From the NCBI GenBank assembly GCA_900539155.1, contig UQBE01000003.1, positions 23,574-87,573 of the forward strand: a DNA stretch of 64,000 bases. The letters are read 5' to 3'. The notes beneath the pieces are model-generated. The model made no database searches and had not been told where the DNA came from. It saw only the letters and a list, made by a program, of their open reading frames with translations. Positions within the stretch are counted from its first letter, which is position 1; every line of letters begins with the position of its first letter. The DNA is from an uncultured Porphyromonas sp. (GTDB lineage Bacteria; Bacteroidota; Bacteroidia; Bacteroidales; Porphyromonadaceae). Shown piece by piece: positions 45,208 through 53,559 of this stretch. The translations under genes were made by a program, and so were the position numbers.

Positions 45208-46225
45208 GATGACCAAAGATTTGAATACGACTAAACAGGCGACTCTTGCGGCGCATGATTCCATTGGCGAGTAGGAGCAGGATGAGTGCTGCTAGTGTGG
45301 GTAGCGCATATAGCTCCTCAATCTGATCTCCCTCACCGCTCAGATTAGCTTGGGGTAATGTGCGGAGCTGGTTGATCAGCTGGTTGCTAATGGCACGGGG
45401 ACTGCTCCCGACGAAGCTCTGACCGCCCGTAGCGTTGGCAATATCTGCCGTAATTTCGGGGTTAGGCTTCGAGAGTACCGGCACGCCGAGCGAGTCGGTG
45501 AGGAGCGTTTCACCAAGGGGTATGTTGGCACCCTCGGGGAGTCCGATGGTTACGACGTAAGCCTTGATTCCCTGCTTCTTGAGTCGCTCGATGCCCTCCT
45601 CTAGTCCACCCTCGTGATCCTCGCCATCGGTGAGGAGGATGACCGCTTTGCCTGCTTGCGAGGGTGCTGAGAGTGCTTGTGCAGAGCGCTCGAGTGCTTG
45701 CCCTAGATTGGTGCCTTGGTTGGAAACCATCCCAGGCTGTATGTCTGCGAGGAAGGTCTGAGCCGTCGGCAAGTCGGGCGTCAGTGGCAGACGTATGTAT
45801 GCGCCGCCGGCGAAGACGACCATAGCTATCCGTGAACCTGCTAGCTGCTGCATTGTATGGGTCACAATCTGCTTGGCAAAGCCGATGCGGTCGGGCTTGA
45901 CGTCGCGTGCTGCCATTGAGTTGGAGACGTCTATGCAGAAGGCGAGGTCGACGCCTATCGACTGCTGTGCCGAGACGGGAGCATGGGTGTATAGTTGCGG
46001 ACGAGCCAGTGCTACGATGAGCAGAGCGATGGCAATAAGCTTGAGCGAAGCGCGCCACCAGTCCCGCTTGGTAGAGCGGTCGGGCATAATCTGCCGTAGC
46101 ATCTGAGGCGTGGCGAAGCGCAACTGCTGCTTGCGTCGCCGTCTCTGACCTGCAATCATAACAACCAGCAGGAGTGGCACAAGTAGCAGGAGCCACAGCA
46201 AGAGGGGATAGGCAAACTGTATCAT
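45197..46225 (-). CDS. batB: BatB: von Willebrand factor A-domain membrane protein
   Basis: A 342-residue protein with two N-terminal helices (about 5-25 and 60-78), a VWA domain (about 90-280) and a C-terminal helix (LPTLAALILLLLANGI). The metal-ion adhesion site is intact: DVSNS in LAFCIDVSNSMAARD, a Thr in the middle block and VILLTDGEDHEGG. VWA domains bind protein partners through the metal ion, here presumably other Bat proteins. It overlaps batA by 4 bp. BatA and BatB are paralogues, as usual for this operon. Confidence 0.93.
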   Translation of the reverse strand: MIQFAYPLLLWLLLLVPLLLVVMIAGQRRRRKQQLRFATPQMLRQIMPDRSTKRDWWRASLKLIAIALLIVALARPQLYTHAPVSAQQSIGVDLAFCIDVSNSMAARDVKPDRIGFAKQIVTHTMQQLAGSRIAMVVFAGGAYIRLPLTPDLPTAQTFLADIQPGMVSNQGTNLGQALERSAQALSAPSQAGKAVILLTDGEDHEGGLEEGIERLKKQGIKAYVVTIGLPEGANIPLGETLLTDSLGVPVLSKPNPEITADIANATGGQSFVGSSPRAISNQLINQLRTLPQANLSGEGDQIEELYALPTLAALILLLLANGIMRRKSRLFSRIQIFGHHDA

Positions 46226-47202
46226 GGGTTAGCTCGCAGCAAGGTGGTTCGTAATAAGAAGGCGGCGCCAAGTAGCACGATAGCGAGCAAAGCAAAGAGC
46301 ATGTAGCGCTCTTCGTAGGCGCTCACCGAGCGAGAGGTGAGACGAGACTTCTCGAGGGAGTCGATTTCTTTGTAGATTTCGCTCAGCTTCGCCTCGTCGG
46401 TCGCACGGTAGTAGTTGCCCCCTGTCTGCTGGGCGATGTGCCGTAGCGTGCCCTCGTCAATCTGCACATCAGCTTCGACATACTCTACTCCAAAGGCAGT
46501 CTGCACGGGAAACTTTGCGACGCCATTGGTCCCAGCTGCCACCGTGTAGATACGTATGCCGTACTGCTGTGCCATCTCGGCTGCCATCGAGGGGGTAATG
46601 TCGCCGGCATTGTTTGACCCATCGGTCAGGAGGATGATCACTTTGCTCTTGTTGTCGCTACTACGGAGCGTGTTGATAGCTGTCGCTAGTCCTAGACCTA
46701 TGGCGGTGCCGTCCTCCAGCTGTCCTATCTCGGTGGTTTCGAGCATCTCTAGGATTACGTTGTGGTCCACCGTCAGCGGACAGAGCGTAAAGCTCTCCCC
46801 AGCGAAAACCACCAGACCTATATTATCATTCGGACGTGCAGCGATCATCTCGCTCGCCACATCACGCGCTGCCTCAAAGCGGTTAGGCTTTAAGTCTAGT
46901 GCCTGCATACTGCCACTGAGGTCCATAGCGAGGACCAGGTCGATGCCTTGTATCGATCGCTCCTCCCAGTGATTGGAGTCTTGCGGGCGAGCTAGTGCTA
47001 AGATTATCGCCGCCAGTGCCAGTAGCTCTAGGGTAAAAGGCAAAGCCCTCAGATAGCTTCGCCACCCGCTTCCCTTAGGCAAAAGGCGGTATGCCGAGAG
47101 CGAAAGCTGTGCTTGGTGACGCTTGTTGTAGCGAATGTAAAGTAGCACCAGCAGCGGTAGGAGTAGGAGCGCCCAGAACCACTCAGGATGAACCCATATC
47201 AT
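46222..47202 (-). CDS. batA: BatA: von Willebrand factor A-domain membrane protein
   Basis: A 326-residue protein with the same plan as BatB: N-terminal helices (WFWALLLLPLLVLLYIRY; LPFTLELLALAAIILALARP), a VWA domain (about 90-285) with DLSGS in LVLAMDLSGSMQALD and IILLTDGSNNAGD, and a C-terminal helix (YMLFALLAIVLLGAAFLL). The metal site is complete. It overlaps its neighbours on both sides by 4 bp, so the five genes from 48149 to 42767 form one tightly coupled translational unit. Confidence 0.93.
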   Translation of the reverse strand: MIWVHPEWFWALLLLPLLVLLYIRYNKRHQAQLSLSAYRLLPKGSGWRSYLRALPFTLELLALAAIILALARPQDSNHWEERSIQGIDLVLAMDLSGSMQALDLKPNRFEAARDVASEMIAARPNDNIGLVVFAGESFTLCPLTVDHNVILEMLETTEIGQLEDGTAIGLGLATAINTLRSSDNKSKVIILLTDGSNNAGDITPSMAAEMAQQYGIRIYTVAAGTNGVAKFPVQTAFGVEYVEADVQIDEGTLRHIAQQTGGNYYRATDEAKLSEIYKEIDSLEKSRLTSRSVSAYEERYMLFALLAIVLLGAAFLLRTTLLRANP

Positions 47203-48149
47203 AGCGACTTACCCTCCTTTCTGCTAGCTAGTTGATGCACCACCTCGTAGATGGTCGTTGCGTCTTCGGCTTGCCACGCACGCTCCGCCCAAGTGTCGGC
47301 AAAGCGGACCCACTCTGAGTGGATCACCCACTGCGCTAGCGCACTCTGAGGCACTTTGTAGGGAGCCTTTTGGAGTAGCTGAGCTAGTTCGCGAGCGGTC
47401 AATTCGTCTATCTCCAAGCCTAAGCCTTCGGTCAGATAGCTTCGCAAGGCGGTGATCAAGCCATCGTAGTAAGCTATCTGCACCTCTTGCTGGTCAAAGG
47501 GTAGGACACGCAGTGCTGCAAGCCTCTGGTCGAAAGACTCTAAAGCGGTCAGCGGTACCACAACCACCTCGGGTTCGGGTCGAGTGCGCTTGTAGTGTCG
47601 GTACCACAAGATGAGAAGTACCACTACGACGATGCCCAGCACCACCCACGTTATGGGGTTCATGAGGACGAGGAGGAGATACTCCCACCAGCGTAGTGAG
47701 ACCGAAATAGGGGCTTTGATTGGGTTGTACTTGAGCGGTTGCGTCGTGTCCACCTCGGGCATCGTCACCTTGAGGTAGAGAGGATTGGAGAAGTAGCTCT
47801 CCCCGCCCACCGTCACGCCAAAAGCAGGTAGCTCCGCCATACCCTCGGCAAACGAAGTGATGGTCATCAGCGCATTCAGCTGCACCTCTGTACCCTGGAG
47901 TGGTATCGTGTCGGTCACCTCAAAGGCAATCATCTCCGCCTGCCCCATTTGCCGCTCTTGGGGTATCACGAGGAGCGTGTTGTCGAGGTCATTCGTGCGG
48001 ATAGTCATCTTGATCTGTGCATACTCGCCGATCTGAATCGTCGAGGGCGTCAGCTCAGTCGTGATGGCGATATCCTGTGCTGCTGCGAAGCTCCATAAAC
48101 CTCCGCCGCCACAGATCAGTAGTATATATAATAGTAGACGATATCGCAT
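47199..48149 (-). CDS. Bat-operon membrane protein of unknown function (BatD/DUF4381-like)
   Basis: A 316-residue protein with a signal peptide (LLLYILLICGGGGLWSFAAAQ), then an Ig-like periplasmic domain reminiscent of BatD (TTELTPSTIQIGEYAQIKMTIRTND). One transmembrane helix lies around 165-190 (PITWVVLGIVVVVLLILWYRH). The helical cytoplasmic part has FDQRLAALRVLPFDQQEVQIAYYDGLITALRSYLTEG, resembling the tail seen in DUF4381-type proteins of MoxR operons. It is transcribed directly after the DUF58 gene (7 bp gap) and overlaps batA. A role in the same envelope complex is inferred from position only. Confidence 0.7.
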   Translation of the reverse strand: MRYRLLLYILLICGGGGLWSFAAAQDIAITTELTPSTIQIGEYAQIKMTIRTNDLDNTLLVIPQERQMGQAEMIAFEVTDTIPLQGTEVQLNALMTITSFAEGMAELPAFGVTVGGESYFSNPLYLKVTMPEVDTTQPLKYNPIKAPISVSLRWWEYLLLVLMNPITWVVLGIVVVVLLILWYRHYKRTRPEPEVVVVPLTALESFDQRLAALRVLPFDQQEVQIAYYDGLITALRSYLTEGLGLEIDELTARELAQLLQKAPYKVPQSALAQWVIHSEWVRFADTWAERAWQAEDATTIYEVVHQLASRKEGKSL

Positions 48150-48156
48150 AATTCAG

Positions 48157-49029
48157 TTAGATGCGCTTGCGGAAGAGCTGCGAGAGAACGGGGATGATGT
48201 CTTCGCCAGTCTCAGCGATGGCGTGGTCGATGCCCGACTCACGCATCAGATGCTCCCATTCGGCGGCAAAGGTCGTATAGTTGGTCGCGTACTGCTCACG
48301 AAGTCGCTCCGACGAGGTGTCCACGTAGCGACTCGCTCCCGTCTCTAGGTCACGCACGAGCGTCAAGCCCATAGCAGAGAGGTCGTAGTCACGTCTGTCC
48401 ACAACGCGTATGGCCAGCAGGTCGTGCCTACGAGCCGTGCGCTGGATCAGGGCGCGCTCCGCATCGGTCGGTTGATCCGTGATGAAGTCACTCACGATAA
48501 AGGCTGAGCAGCGCTTCTTGACCACTCGTGAGAGCATCTCTAGACTAGAGGATATCTGCGTAGAGTGACGCTCAGGGCGGTAAGTCAGGATCTCACGAAT
48601 GAGTTGCAGTACATGCTTACGCCCCTGCCCGGCGGGGATGTAGCGCTCCACACGGTCGGTGTAGAGCATCAGCCCGACACGGTCGTTGTTGTGAATGCAG
48701 GCGAAAGCGATCGTTGCAGCGATGGTCGCCACCAGATCCCGCTTCGTCTCACTCGTAGAGCCGAAGTCTAGACTATGGGATACATCCACGAGAAGCATGA
48801 TAGTTAGCTCGCGCTCTTCCTCAAAGACTTTGACATGCGGCTGTGCGTAGCGTGCCGTCACGTTCCAGTCAATGTCACGCACGTCATCTCCTACGTAGTA
48901 CTCCCGCACCTCGCTAAAAGCCATCCCTCGCCCCTTAAAGGCCGAGCGGTACTGCCCAGCCAAGATGTTTTGGCTAAGACCCCGAGCTTTGATTTCGATG
49001 CGTCTGACCTTGCGTAAGAGATCCTGCAT
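48157..49029 (-). CDS. DUF58-domain protein
   Basis: A 290-residue cytoplasmic protein of the DUF58 family. The signature GRGMAFSEVREYYVGDDVRDIDWNVTAR spans about residues 31-58. It is followed by a VWA-like fold with an Asp-x-Ser-x-Ser (LLVDVSHSLDFGS) and FIVSDFITDQP. DUF58 genes regularly sit directly after moxR and are thought to work with its ATPase. A repeat-filled 122-bp gap separates it from moxR here. Confidence 0.95.
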   Translation of the reverse strand: MQDLLRKVRRIEIKARGLSQNILAGQYRSAFKGRGMAFSEVREYYVGDDVRDIDWNVTARYAQPHVKVFEEERELTIMLLVDVSHSLDFGSTSETKRDLVATIAATIAFACIHNNDRVGLMLYTDRVERYIPAGQGRKHVLQLIREILTYRPERHSTQISSSLEMLSRVVKKRCSAFIVSDFITDQPTDAERALIQRTARRHDLLAIRVVDRRDYDLSAMGLTLVRDLETGASRYVDTSSERLREQYATNYTTFAAEWEHLMRESGIDHAIAETGEDIIPVLSQLFRKRI

Positions 49030-49032
49030 TTA

Positions 49033-49150
49033 GAAATTAGAGGTTAGAAGTTAGAGATTAGAGGTTAGATTCTAGTGGCACTAGGAGCACTAGTGGCACT
49101 AGGAGCACTAGTTTTTTAGCCAACAGCTAATAGCCAATAGCCAACAGCCA
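49033..49150. repeat. Three short tandem arrays between moxR and the DUF58 gene
   Basis: In order: a TTAGAGGTTAGAAG-type tract (49033-49070); 2.2 perfect copies of the 18-bp unit CTAGTGGCACTAGGAGCA (49072-49111); and an AGCCAACAGCTAAT-type tract (49117-49153). They lie inside an operon, so they are probably transcribed. Confidence 0.9.
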
Positions 49151-49151
49151 A

Positions 49152-50141
49152 TTAAGGTACTGGCACCACGTTGATGATTTCGTCGATCGCCTTGTCGGCA
49201 CTCATACCGACAGCATCGGCCTCGTAGCTCATGCCGAGACGATGACGCAGCACGTCGTGGCACACGGCACGCACATCCTCTGGAATCACATAGGCTCTCT
49301 GAGCGATGAAGGCGTAGGCCCGTGCAGCTGCTGCTAGCGAGATCGACGCACGTGGCGAAGCCCCATAAGCGATCATCCCTTGTAGAGCGGGGACGCTCTC
49401 CGTATTTCGTGTCGCCATCACTAAATCCACAATGTAGCGGAGTATCTTCTCATCGAGATAAACTTGCTGCACCGCCTTGCGAGCTGCTAAGATTTGCTGG
49501 GCAGTCGTAACAGGCTTTACCGTGGGTAGCTGACTAGCCAGATTCATCTCAATGATTTTCATCTCCTCCTCATGCGAGGGGTAGTCCAGCACCACCTTGA
49601 GGAGGAAGCGGTCTACCTGCGCCTCCGGCAGTCGGTAGGTGCCCTCCTGCTCGATCGGGTTTTGCGTCGCCATCACGAGGAAAGGCGAGGGCAACGGATA
49701 AGTCTCCTCACCGAGCGTCACCTGTCGCTCTTGCATCGCCTCGAGGAGTGCACTCTGCACTTTGGCTGGGGCGCGGTTGATCTCATCAGCGAGAACAAAG
49801 TGAGCGAAGATGGGACCCTTCTTGACCGAAAAGGACTCACTGCGCTGACTATAGATCAGCGTACCGACTAGGTCGGCTGGGAGTAGGTCGGGGGTAAACT
49901 GTATGCGGCTGTAGTCTGCATCAATGAGCTTGGCGAGCGTCGTGATAGCGAGCGTCTTAGCAAGCCCTGGCACACCCTCGAGGAGGATGTGTCCGTCGGC
50001 TAGCAAACCGATTAGGAGTGACTCCACAAGATGCTCCTGCCCGATGATCGTGGTGTGCATCCCCTCTTGCAGCTGGCGTATGAAGCCACTCTGCTGGGTG
50101 ATATATGCTTGACGATTCTCTAGATCTGATACCTGCGTCAT
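49152..50141 (-). CDS. MoxR-family AAA ATPase
   Basis: A 329-residue AAA+ ATPase. Walker A is GVPGLAKT in HILLEGVPGLAKTLAITTLAKL (about residues 50-70), Walker B is VLADEINRAPAKVQSALLEAM, and sensor 1 is FLVMATQNPIEQEGTYRLPEAQVDRF. The C-terminal lid contains YGASPRASISL. MoxR proteins act as chaperone-like remodellers and pair with VWA-domain proteins, here BatA, BatB and the DUF58 protein encoded downstream. It is the first gene of the operon, 26 bp after its promoter. Confidence 0.96.
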   Translation of the reverse strand: MTQVSDLENRQAYITQQSGFIRQLQEGMHTTIIGQEHLVESLLIGLLADGHILLEGVPGLAKTLAITTLAKLIDADYSRIQFTPDLLPADLVGTLIYSQRSESFSVKKGPIFAHFVLADEINRAPAKVQSALLEAMQERQVTLGEETYPLPSPFLVMATQNPIEQEGTYRLPEAQVDRFLLKVVLDYPSHEEEMKIIEMNLASQLPTVKPVTTAQQILAARKAVQQVYLDEKILRYIVDLVMATRNTESVPALQGMIAYGASPRASISLAAAARAYAFIAQRAYVIPEDVRAVCHDVLRHRLGMSYEADAVGMSADKAIDEIINVVPVP

Positions 50142-50166
50142 AGTTTTCTTCTAGCTTAGATGCTAC

Positions 50167-50174
50167 AAAAGTAA
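50167..50174 (-). promoter_or_regulatory. Promoter for the moxR-bat operon
   Basis: TACTTTTG on the minus strand, 25 bp before ATG 50141. Confidence 0.5.
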
Positions 50175-50331
50175 CGATAATCTCCGAATGGGCATCTCCT
50201 TTACCTCGCAAACTCAGCGAAGGAGAGGTGACGTATGAGAATAGAAGAAGTTGTCGTTGTCTATCTTTTGCAAAGAGTGTATGTAATAAGTAGAGTCTTT
50301 GTCTTGTATGGGGCAAGAGCTTACAGAAACA

Positions 50332-50406
50332 GTCTCACATCTAAAGCATAGCTTGATGCTCTAGATGTGAGACCACACACTCTAGATAGCGGGCTACCTA
50401 GAGTGT
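50332..50406 (-). terminator. Two consecutive stem-loops downstream of rpmH
   Basis: Perfect stems GTCTCACATCTA/TAGATGTGAGAC (50332-50373) and ACACTCTAG/CTAGAGTGT (50377-50406). The minus-strand sequence after them (TGTTTCTGT) is only mildly T-rich. They separate rpmH from the moxR operon. Confidence 0.6.
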
Positions 50407-50435
50407 AAATCTTAATTAATAAGAAGAGTGGAGTA

Positions 50436-50582
50436 CTAGTACTCGTCAGATACGGAAAGCTTAGCGCGACCCTTGGCGCGACGCATAGCCAGCACCTTGC
50501 GACCTGATGCCGTCGCCATACGAGCTCTAAATCCGTGCTTGTTCTTTCTCTTGCGGTTCGATGGTTGGAATGTACGCTTCAT
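50436..50582 (-). CDS. rpmH: 50S ribosomal protein L34
   Basis: A 48-residue, very basic protein reading [19 protein letters not shown], then [22 protein letters not shown], ending SVSDEY. This is the invariant L34 pattern with the short acidic extension seen in Bacteroidetes. Its own promoter lies at 50662-50655 and two stem-loops follow. dnaA and rnpA, common neighbours of rpmH in other phyla, are not adjacent. Confidence 0.97.
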   Translation of the reverse strand: MKRTFQPSNRKRKNKHGFRARMATASGRKVLAMRRAKGRAKLSVSDEY

Positions 50583-50654
50583 ATCGGTATGTCTCTGTGC
50601 TTATATATACTAAGGTAAAGAAGCTCACTTGTCAAAGTGAAACGCTTCGGTTGG

Positions 50655-50662
50655 CAAAGGTA
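50655..50662 (-). promoter_or_regulatory. Promoter for rpmH
   Basis: TACCTTTG on the minus strand, 72 bp before ATG 50582. The leader is A/T-poor and about 60 nt long. Confidence 0.6.
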
Positions 50663-50779
50663 CAAAAAATATATTTATCCACCATAGTACTTGAGGCAAA
50701 GTGGTGACACAACACTTGTTTGCATTAGGGTTGTGCTTTTGAATTGGGATAAATAGTGAGTGGAATTACCACAAGAAGC

Positions 50780-51577
50780 CTAGACGGAGACGGGGGCGGA
50801 GATGTGCGGGTAGGGGTTGTAGTCGGTTAGTGTGAAGTCGTCGTAGACGAAGTCAAAGAGCGACTGCCCACGGTCTCGTAGGGTCATCGTGGGGAGCGGG
50901 CGTGGCGTGCGGGTGAGCTGCAGGCGCGCCTGCTCGAGATGGTTCTTATAGAGATGCGCATCGCCGAGGGTGTGGATGAAGCGTCCGGGACGTAACCCCG
51001 TGACTTGCGCTGTCATCATGAGGAGGAGGGCGTAGGAGGCGATGTTGAAGGGGACCCCGAGGAAGATGTCGGCACTGCGCTGGTAGAGCTGCAGGTCGAG
51101 CTTGTCCCCCACGACGTAGTACTGCATGAGGCAGTGACAGGGGGAGAGGTGCATGAGGGGTAGGTCAGCAACGTTCCACGCTGAGACAACGATGCGTCGG
51201 CTGTCGGGTTGATGCTGTATGAGGTCGAGGGCTTGCTGCATCTGATCAATAGTCTGCCCCGTGTGTGGGTCGAACCAATGTCTCCACTGCGCCCCGTAGA
51301 TGGGTCCTAGGTCGCCCGCTTCGTCGGCCCACTCATCCCAGATAGAGACTTTGTTGTCGTGCAGGTACTGGAGGTTGGTATCGCCCTTGAGGAACCATAG
51401 TAGCTCGTGAATGATGCTGCGCAGGTGTAGCTTCTTGGTAGTGAGCAAGGGGAAGCCGTTGGCCAGGTCGAAGGTCATCTGATGTCCGAAGACACCGACA
51501 GTGCCCGTGCCCGTGCGGTCTGTGCGTTCGTTGCCCTCGGTGAGGACACGCTCTATCAGGTCAAGGTATTGCTGCAT
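50780..51577 (-). CDS. thyA: Thymidylate synthase
   Basis: A 265-residue classical ThyA that methylates dUMP to dTMP with methylene-tetrahydrofolate. Signatures are [31 protein letters not shown], the catalytic Cys in [12 protein letters not shown] (about residue 147), [20 protein letters not shown] and the C-terminal PHISAPVSV. Length matches the E. coli enzyme (264 residues). dihydrofolate reductase is not adjacent in the window. A repeat element lies directly upstream (51611-51793) and no clear promoter was found. Confidence 0.98.
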   Translation of the reverse strand: MQQYLDLIERVLTEGNERTDRTGTGTVGVFGHQMTFDLANGFPLLTTKKLHLRSIIHELLWFLKGDTNLQYLHDNKVSIWDEWADEAGDLGPIYGAQWRHWFDPHTGQTIDQMQQALDLIQHQPDSRRIVVSAWNVADLPLMHLSPCHCLMQYYVVGDKLDLQLYQRSADIFLGVPFNIASYALLLMMTAQVTGLRPGRFIHTLGDAHLYKNHLEQARLQLTRTPRPLPTMTLRDRGQSLFDFVYDDFTLTDYNPYPHISAPVSV

Positions 51578-51610
51578 AGTGGAGTGTTGGTTAGAGTGAA
51601 GGGGCGGGAA

Positions 51611-51793
51611 CGAGTAACCCTTTGTAGGGACGCACGGCTCGTGCGTCCGTCCCCGTTACAGGGTTATTGCGTCAAGATCGTTCGACAACGGACGCACAGA
51701 CCGTGCGTCCCTACAGGGCGACGTATCAATGTACTGCGTTAAGACCGTTCGACGACGGACGCACGACCGTGCGTCCCTACAAAGGGTTACTCG
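51611..51793. mobile_element. 183-bp GTAGGGACGC hairpin element with perfect 27-bp inverted ends
   Basis: The left end (51611-51637, starting CGAGTAACCCTTTGTAGGG) and right end (51767-51793) are exact reverse complements over 27 bp. Inside are further dyads such as GGACGCACG-gct-CGTGCGTCC (51628-51648). No direct target repeat was noticed. The right end reaches to 12 bp before the stop codon of the acyl-CoA dehydrogenase gene on the minus strand. Confidence 0.8.
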
Positions 51794-51804
51794 TCTGTGA
51801 CCCG

Positions 51805-53538
51805 CTACGCCTCAGCAGCGGGCGTAGAGGTCTGCACAGCGTAGTGCTGGAGCTGCTTGGGGTCGAAGCGACGTATCTGGCCCTCGCACTTGTCCATCTC
51901 CCCACTGGCGTACTGTATATATACGTGTGTGGAGTGCTCGTAGAGGTCGGGACGATCTTGCGCTGCGATGAGTAGCAGGTGTGCGAAGATGCAGTGCCCA
52001 CACATCTCGACGAGACGACGAGCGTGGTAGTCGAGGAGGGTCTGATCCTTAGCTTCGGTGACCAGCTCGGTGCAAGCCTTGGCACGCTCTATCCAGGTGG
52101 CTAGTAGCTCCTTCGTCTCCTGCCACTCGGGCGAGACAGCTACCTGCTGGTACTCCTCGAGGCGTGCGAAGTATGTGCCAGTGGTGACGTGGCGGATAGC
52201 CGCTACGACCTGTAGCTGCGTGGTACCCTCGTAGATGTTGGTGATACGCACGTCGCGATAGAGACGCTCGCAGGTGTAGTCCTTCATATAGCCTGAGCCA
52301 CCGTATATCTGGATGCAGTCGTAGACGTTTTGGTTAGCTAGCTCGGTGCTCATGCCTTTGCCGATAGGCGTATAAGCGTCAGCCAAGCGACTGTAGTACT
52401 TCTGCTCCTTGCGCTCCTCGGGAGTAAGCTTGCGCTCACGCGCTATGTCGTCGTAAGCCTTGTACATATCCACGAAGCGGCTCGTCTCGTAGAGATGCGC
52501 ACGGGTCGCATCGGCCTTAGCACGGATTAGGGCGAGCATCTCATAGACCGCGGGAAACTTGTCGATGGCGTGGCCATACTGATGACGGTCGGCAGCGTAA
52601 GCCTTAGCCTCACGATAGGCAGCCTCAGAGATACCGACAGCTTGCGCCATGATACCTAGACGAGCGCCATTCATTAGAGACATAACGTAGCGAATGAGTC
52701 CTAGACGACGCTCGCCACAGAGCTCAGCCGGAGCATCCTTAAAGACAAGCTCGCAGGTGGGGACACCCTTGATACCCATCTTGTTCTCTATGCGACGGAC
52801 GGTCACGCCCCCCTTCTTAGCATCATAGATAAACATCGAGAGACCACGCGCATCCTTGGTCCCCTCCTCACTACGTGCCAGTACGAGGTGGATATTGGAG
52901 TCACCATTGGTGATAAAGCGCTTGACACCGTTGAGGTACCACTGCTGGTCAGCCTCGTTGTAAGTAGCCTTGAGCATAACCGCCTGCAGGTCACTACCTG
53001 CGTCCGGCTCGGTCAAGTCCATAGACATCGTCTCGCCAGCGCAGACACGGGGTAGGAAACGCTCACGCTGATCCTCAGAGCCAAACTCGTAAAGCGTCTC
53101 GGCGCAGTCTTGTAGTCCCCAGAGGTTCTCAAAGCCAGCGTCAGCACGTGAGACCATATCGGCAGCCATAATATAAGGAGTGATGGGCATGTTGAGACCT
53201 CCGTAGCGACGGGGGAGCGCCATACCCATAAGACCTGTCTGTCGTACGGTGTCAAGATTCTGCGCTGTGAGCGGATCGTAAGAGGCACGTCCCTCGTGGA
53301 GTGTCGGACCCGTCAGGTCCACCTCGGCCGCATTAGGTGCGATTACTTCACCACACACCTCACCGACGACCTCTAGTACACGCTGGTAGCTATCCAGTGC
53401 ATCGGCATAGTCTGAGGGGGCATAGTCATACTGGTCAGCATCGGCATAGTCACGCTCCTTAAGCTGTGCAATGCGCTCCATGAGCGGATGCTGGAGGTGG
53501 TACTGTATATGTGGATTGTCTGTATAGAAATTAGCCAT
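51805..53538 (-). CDS. Acyl-CoA dehydrogenase
   Basis: A 577-residue flavoprotein that oxidises acyl-CoA to enoyl-CoA (or reduces crotonyl-CoA in fermentation), passing electrons to ETF. Central blocks are CAGETMSMDLTEPDAGSDLQAV, YGGSGYMKDYTCERLYRD and the IYEGT catalytic-Glu motif typical of short-chain/butyryl-CoA enzymes. A C-terminal extension of about 130 residues beyond the usual 380 is typical of the longer class. The two ETF genes lie immediately upstream on the same strand (21 bp gap to etfA), so a butyryl-CoA dehydrogenase/ETF complex for butyrate formation is a reasonable inference. Confidence 0.93.
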   Translation of the reverse strand: MANFYTDNPHIQYHLQHPLMERIAQLKERDYADADQYDYAPSDYADALDSYQRVLEVVGEVCGEVIAPNAAEVDLTGPTLHEGRASYDPLTAQNLDTVRQTGLMGMALPRRYGGLNMPITPYIMAADMVSRADAGFENLWGLQDCAETLYEFGSEDQRERFLPRVCAGETMSMDLTEPDAGSDLQAVMLKATYNEADQQWYLNGVKRFITNGDSNIHLVLARSEEGTKDARGLSMFIYDAKKGGVTVRRIENKMGIKGVPTCELVFKDAPAELCGERRLGLIRYVMSLMNGARLGIMAQAVGISEAAYREAKAYAADRHQYGHAIDKFPAVYEMLALIRAKADATRAHLYETSRFVDMYKAYDDIARERKLTPEERKEQKYYSRLADAYTPIGKGMSTELANQNVYDCIQIYGGSGYMKDYTCERLYRDVRITNIYEGTTQLQVVAAIRHVTTGTYFARLEEYQQVAVSPEWQETKELLATWIERAKACTELVTEAKDQTLLDYHARRLVEMCGHCIFAHLLLIAAQDRPDLYEHSTHVYIQYASGEMDKCEGQIRRFDPKQLQHYAVQTSTPAAEA

Positions 53539-53559
53539 GATTCTGTCGTCTAGGGGGAT

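Noticed and set aside
45510..46295. 261-codon frame overlapping batB in another frame
   Set aside because: BatB has intact VWA motifs and operon overlaps; the alternative has no recognisable features.
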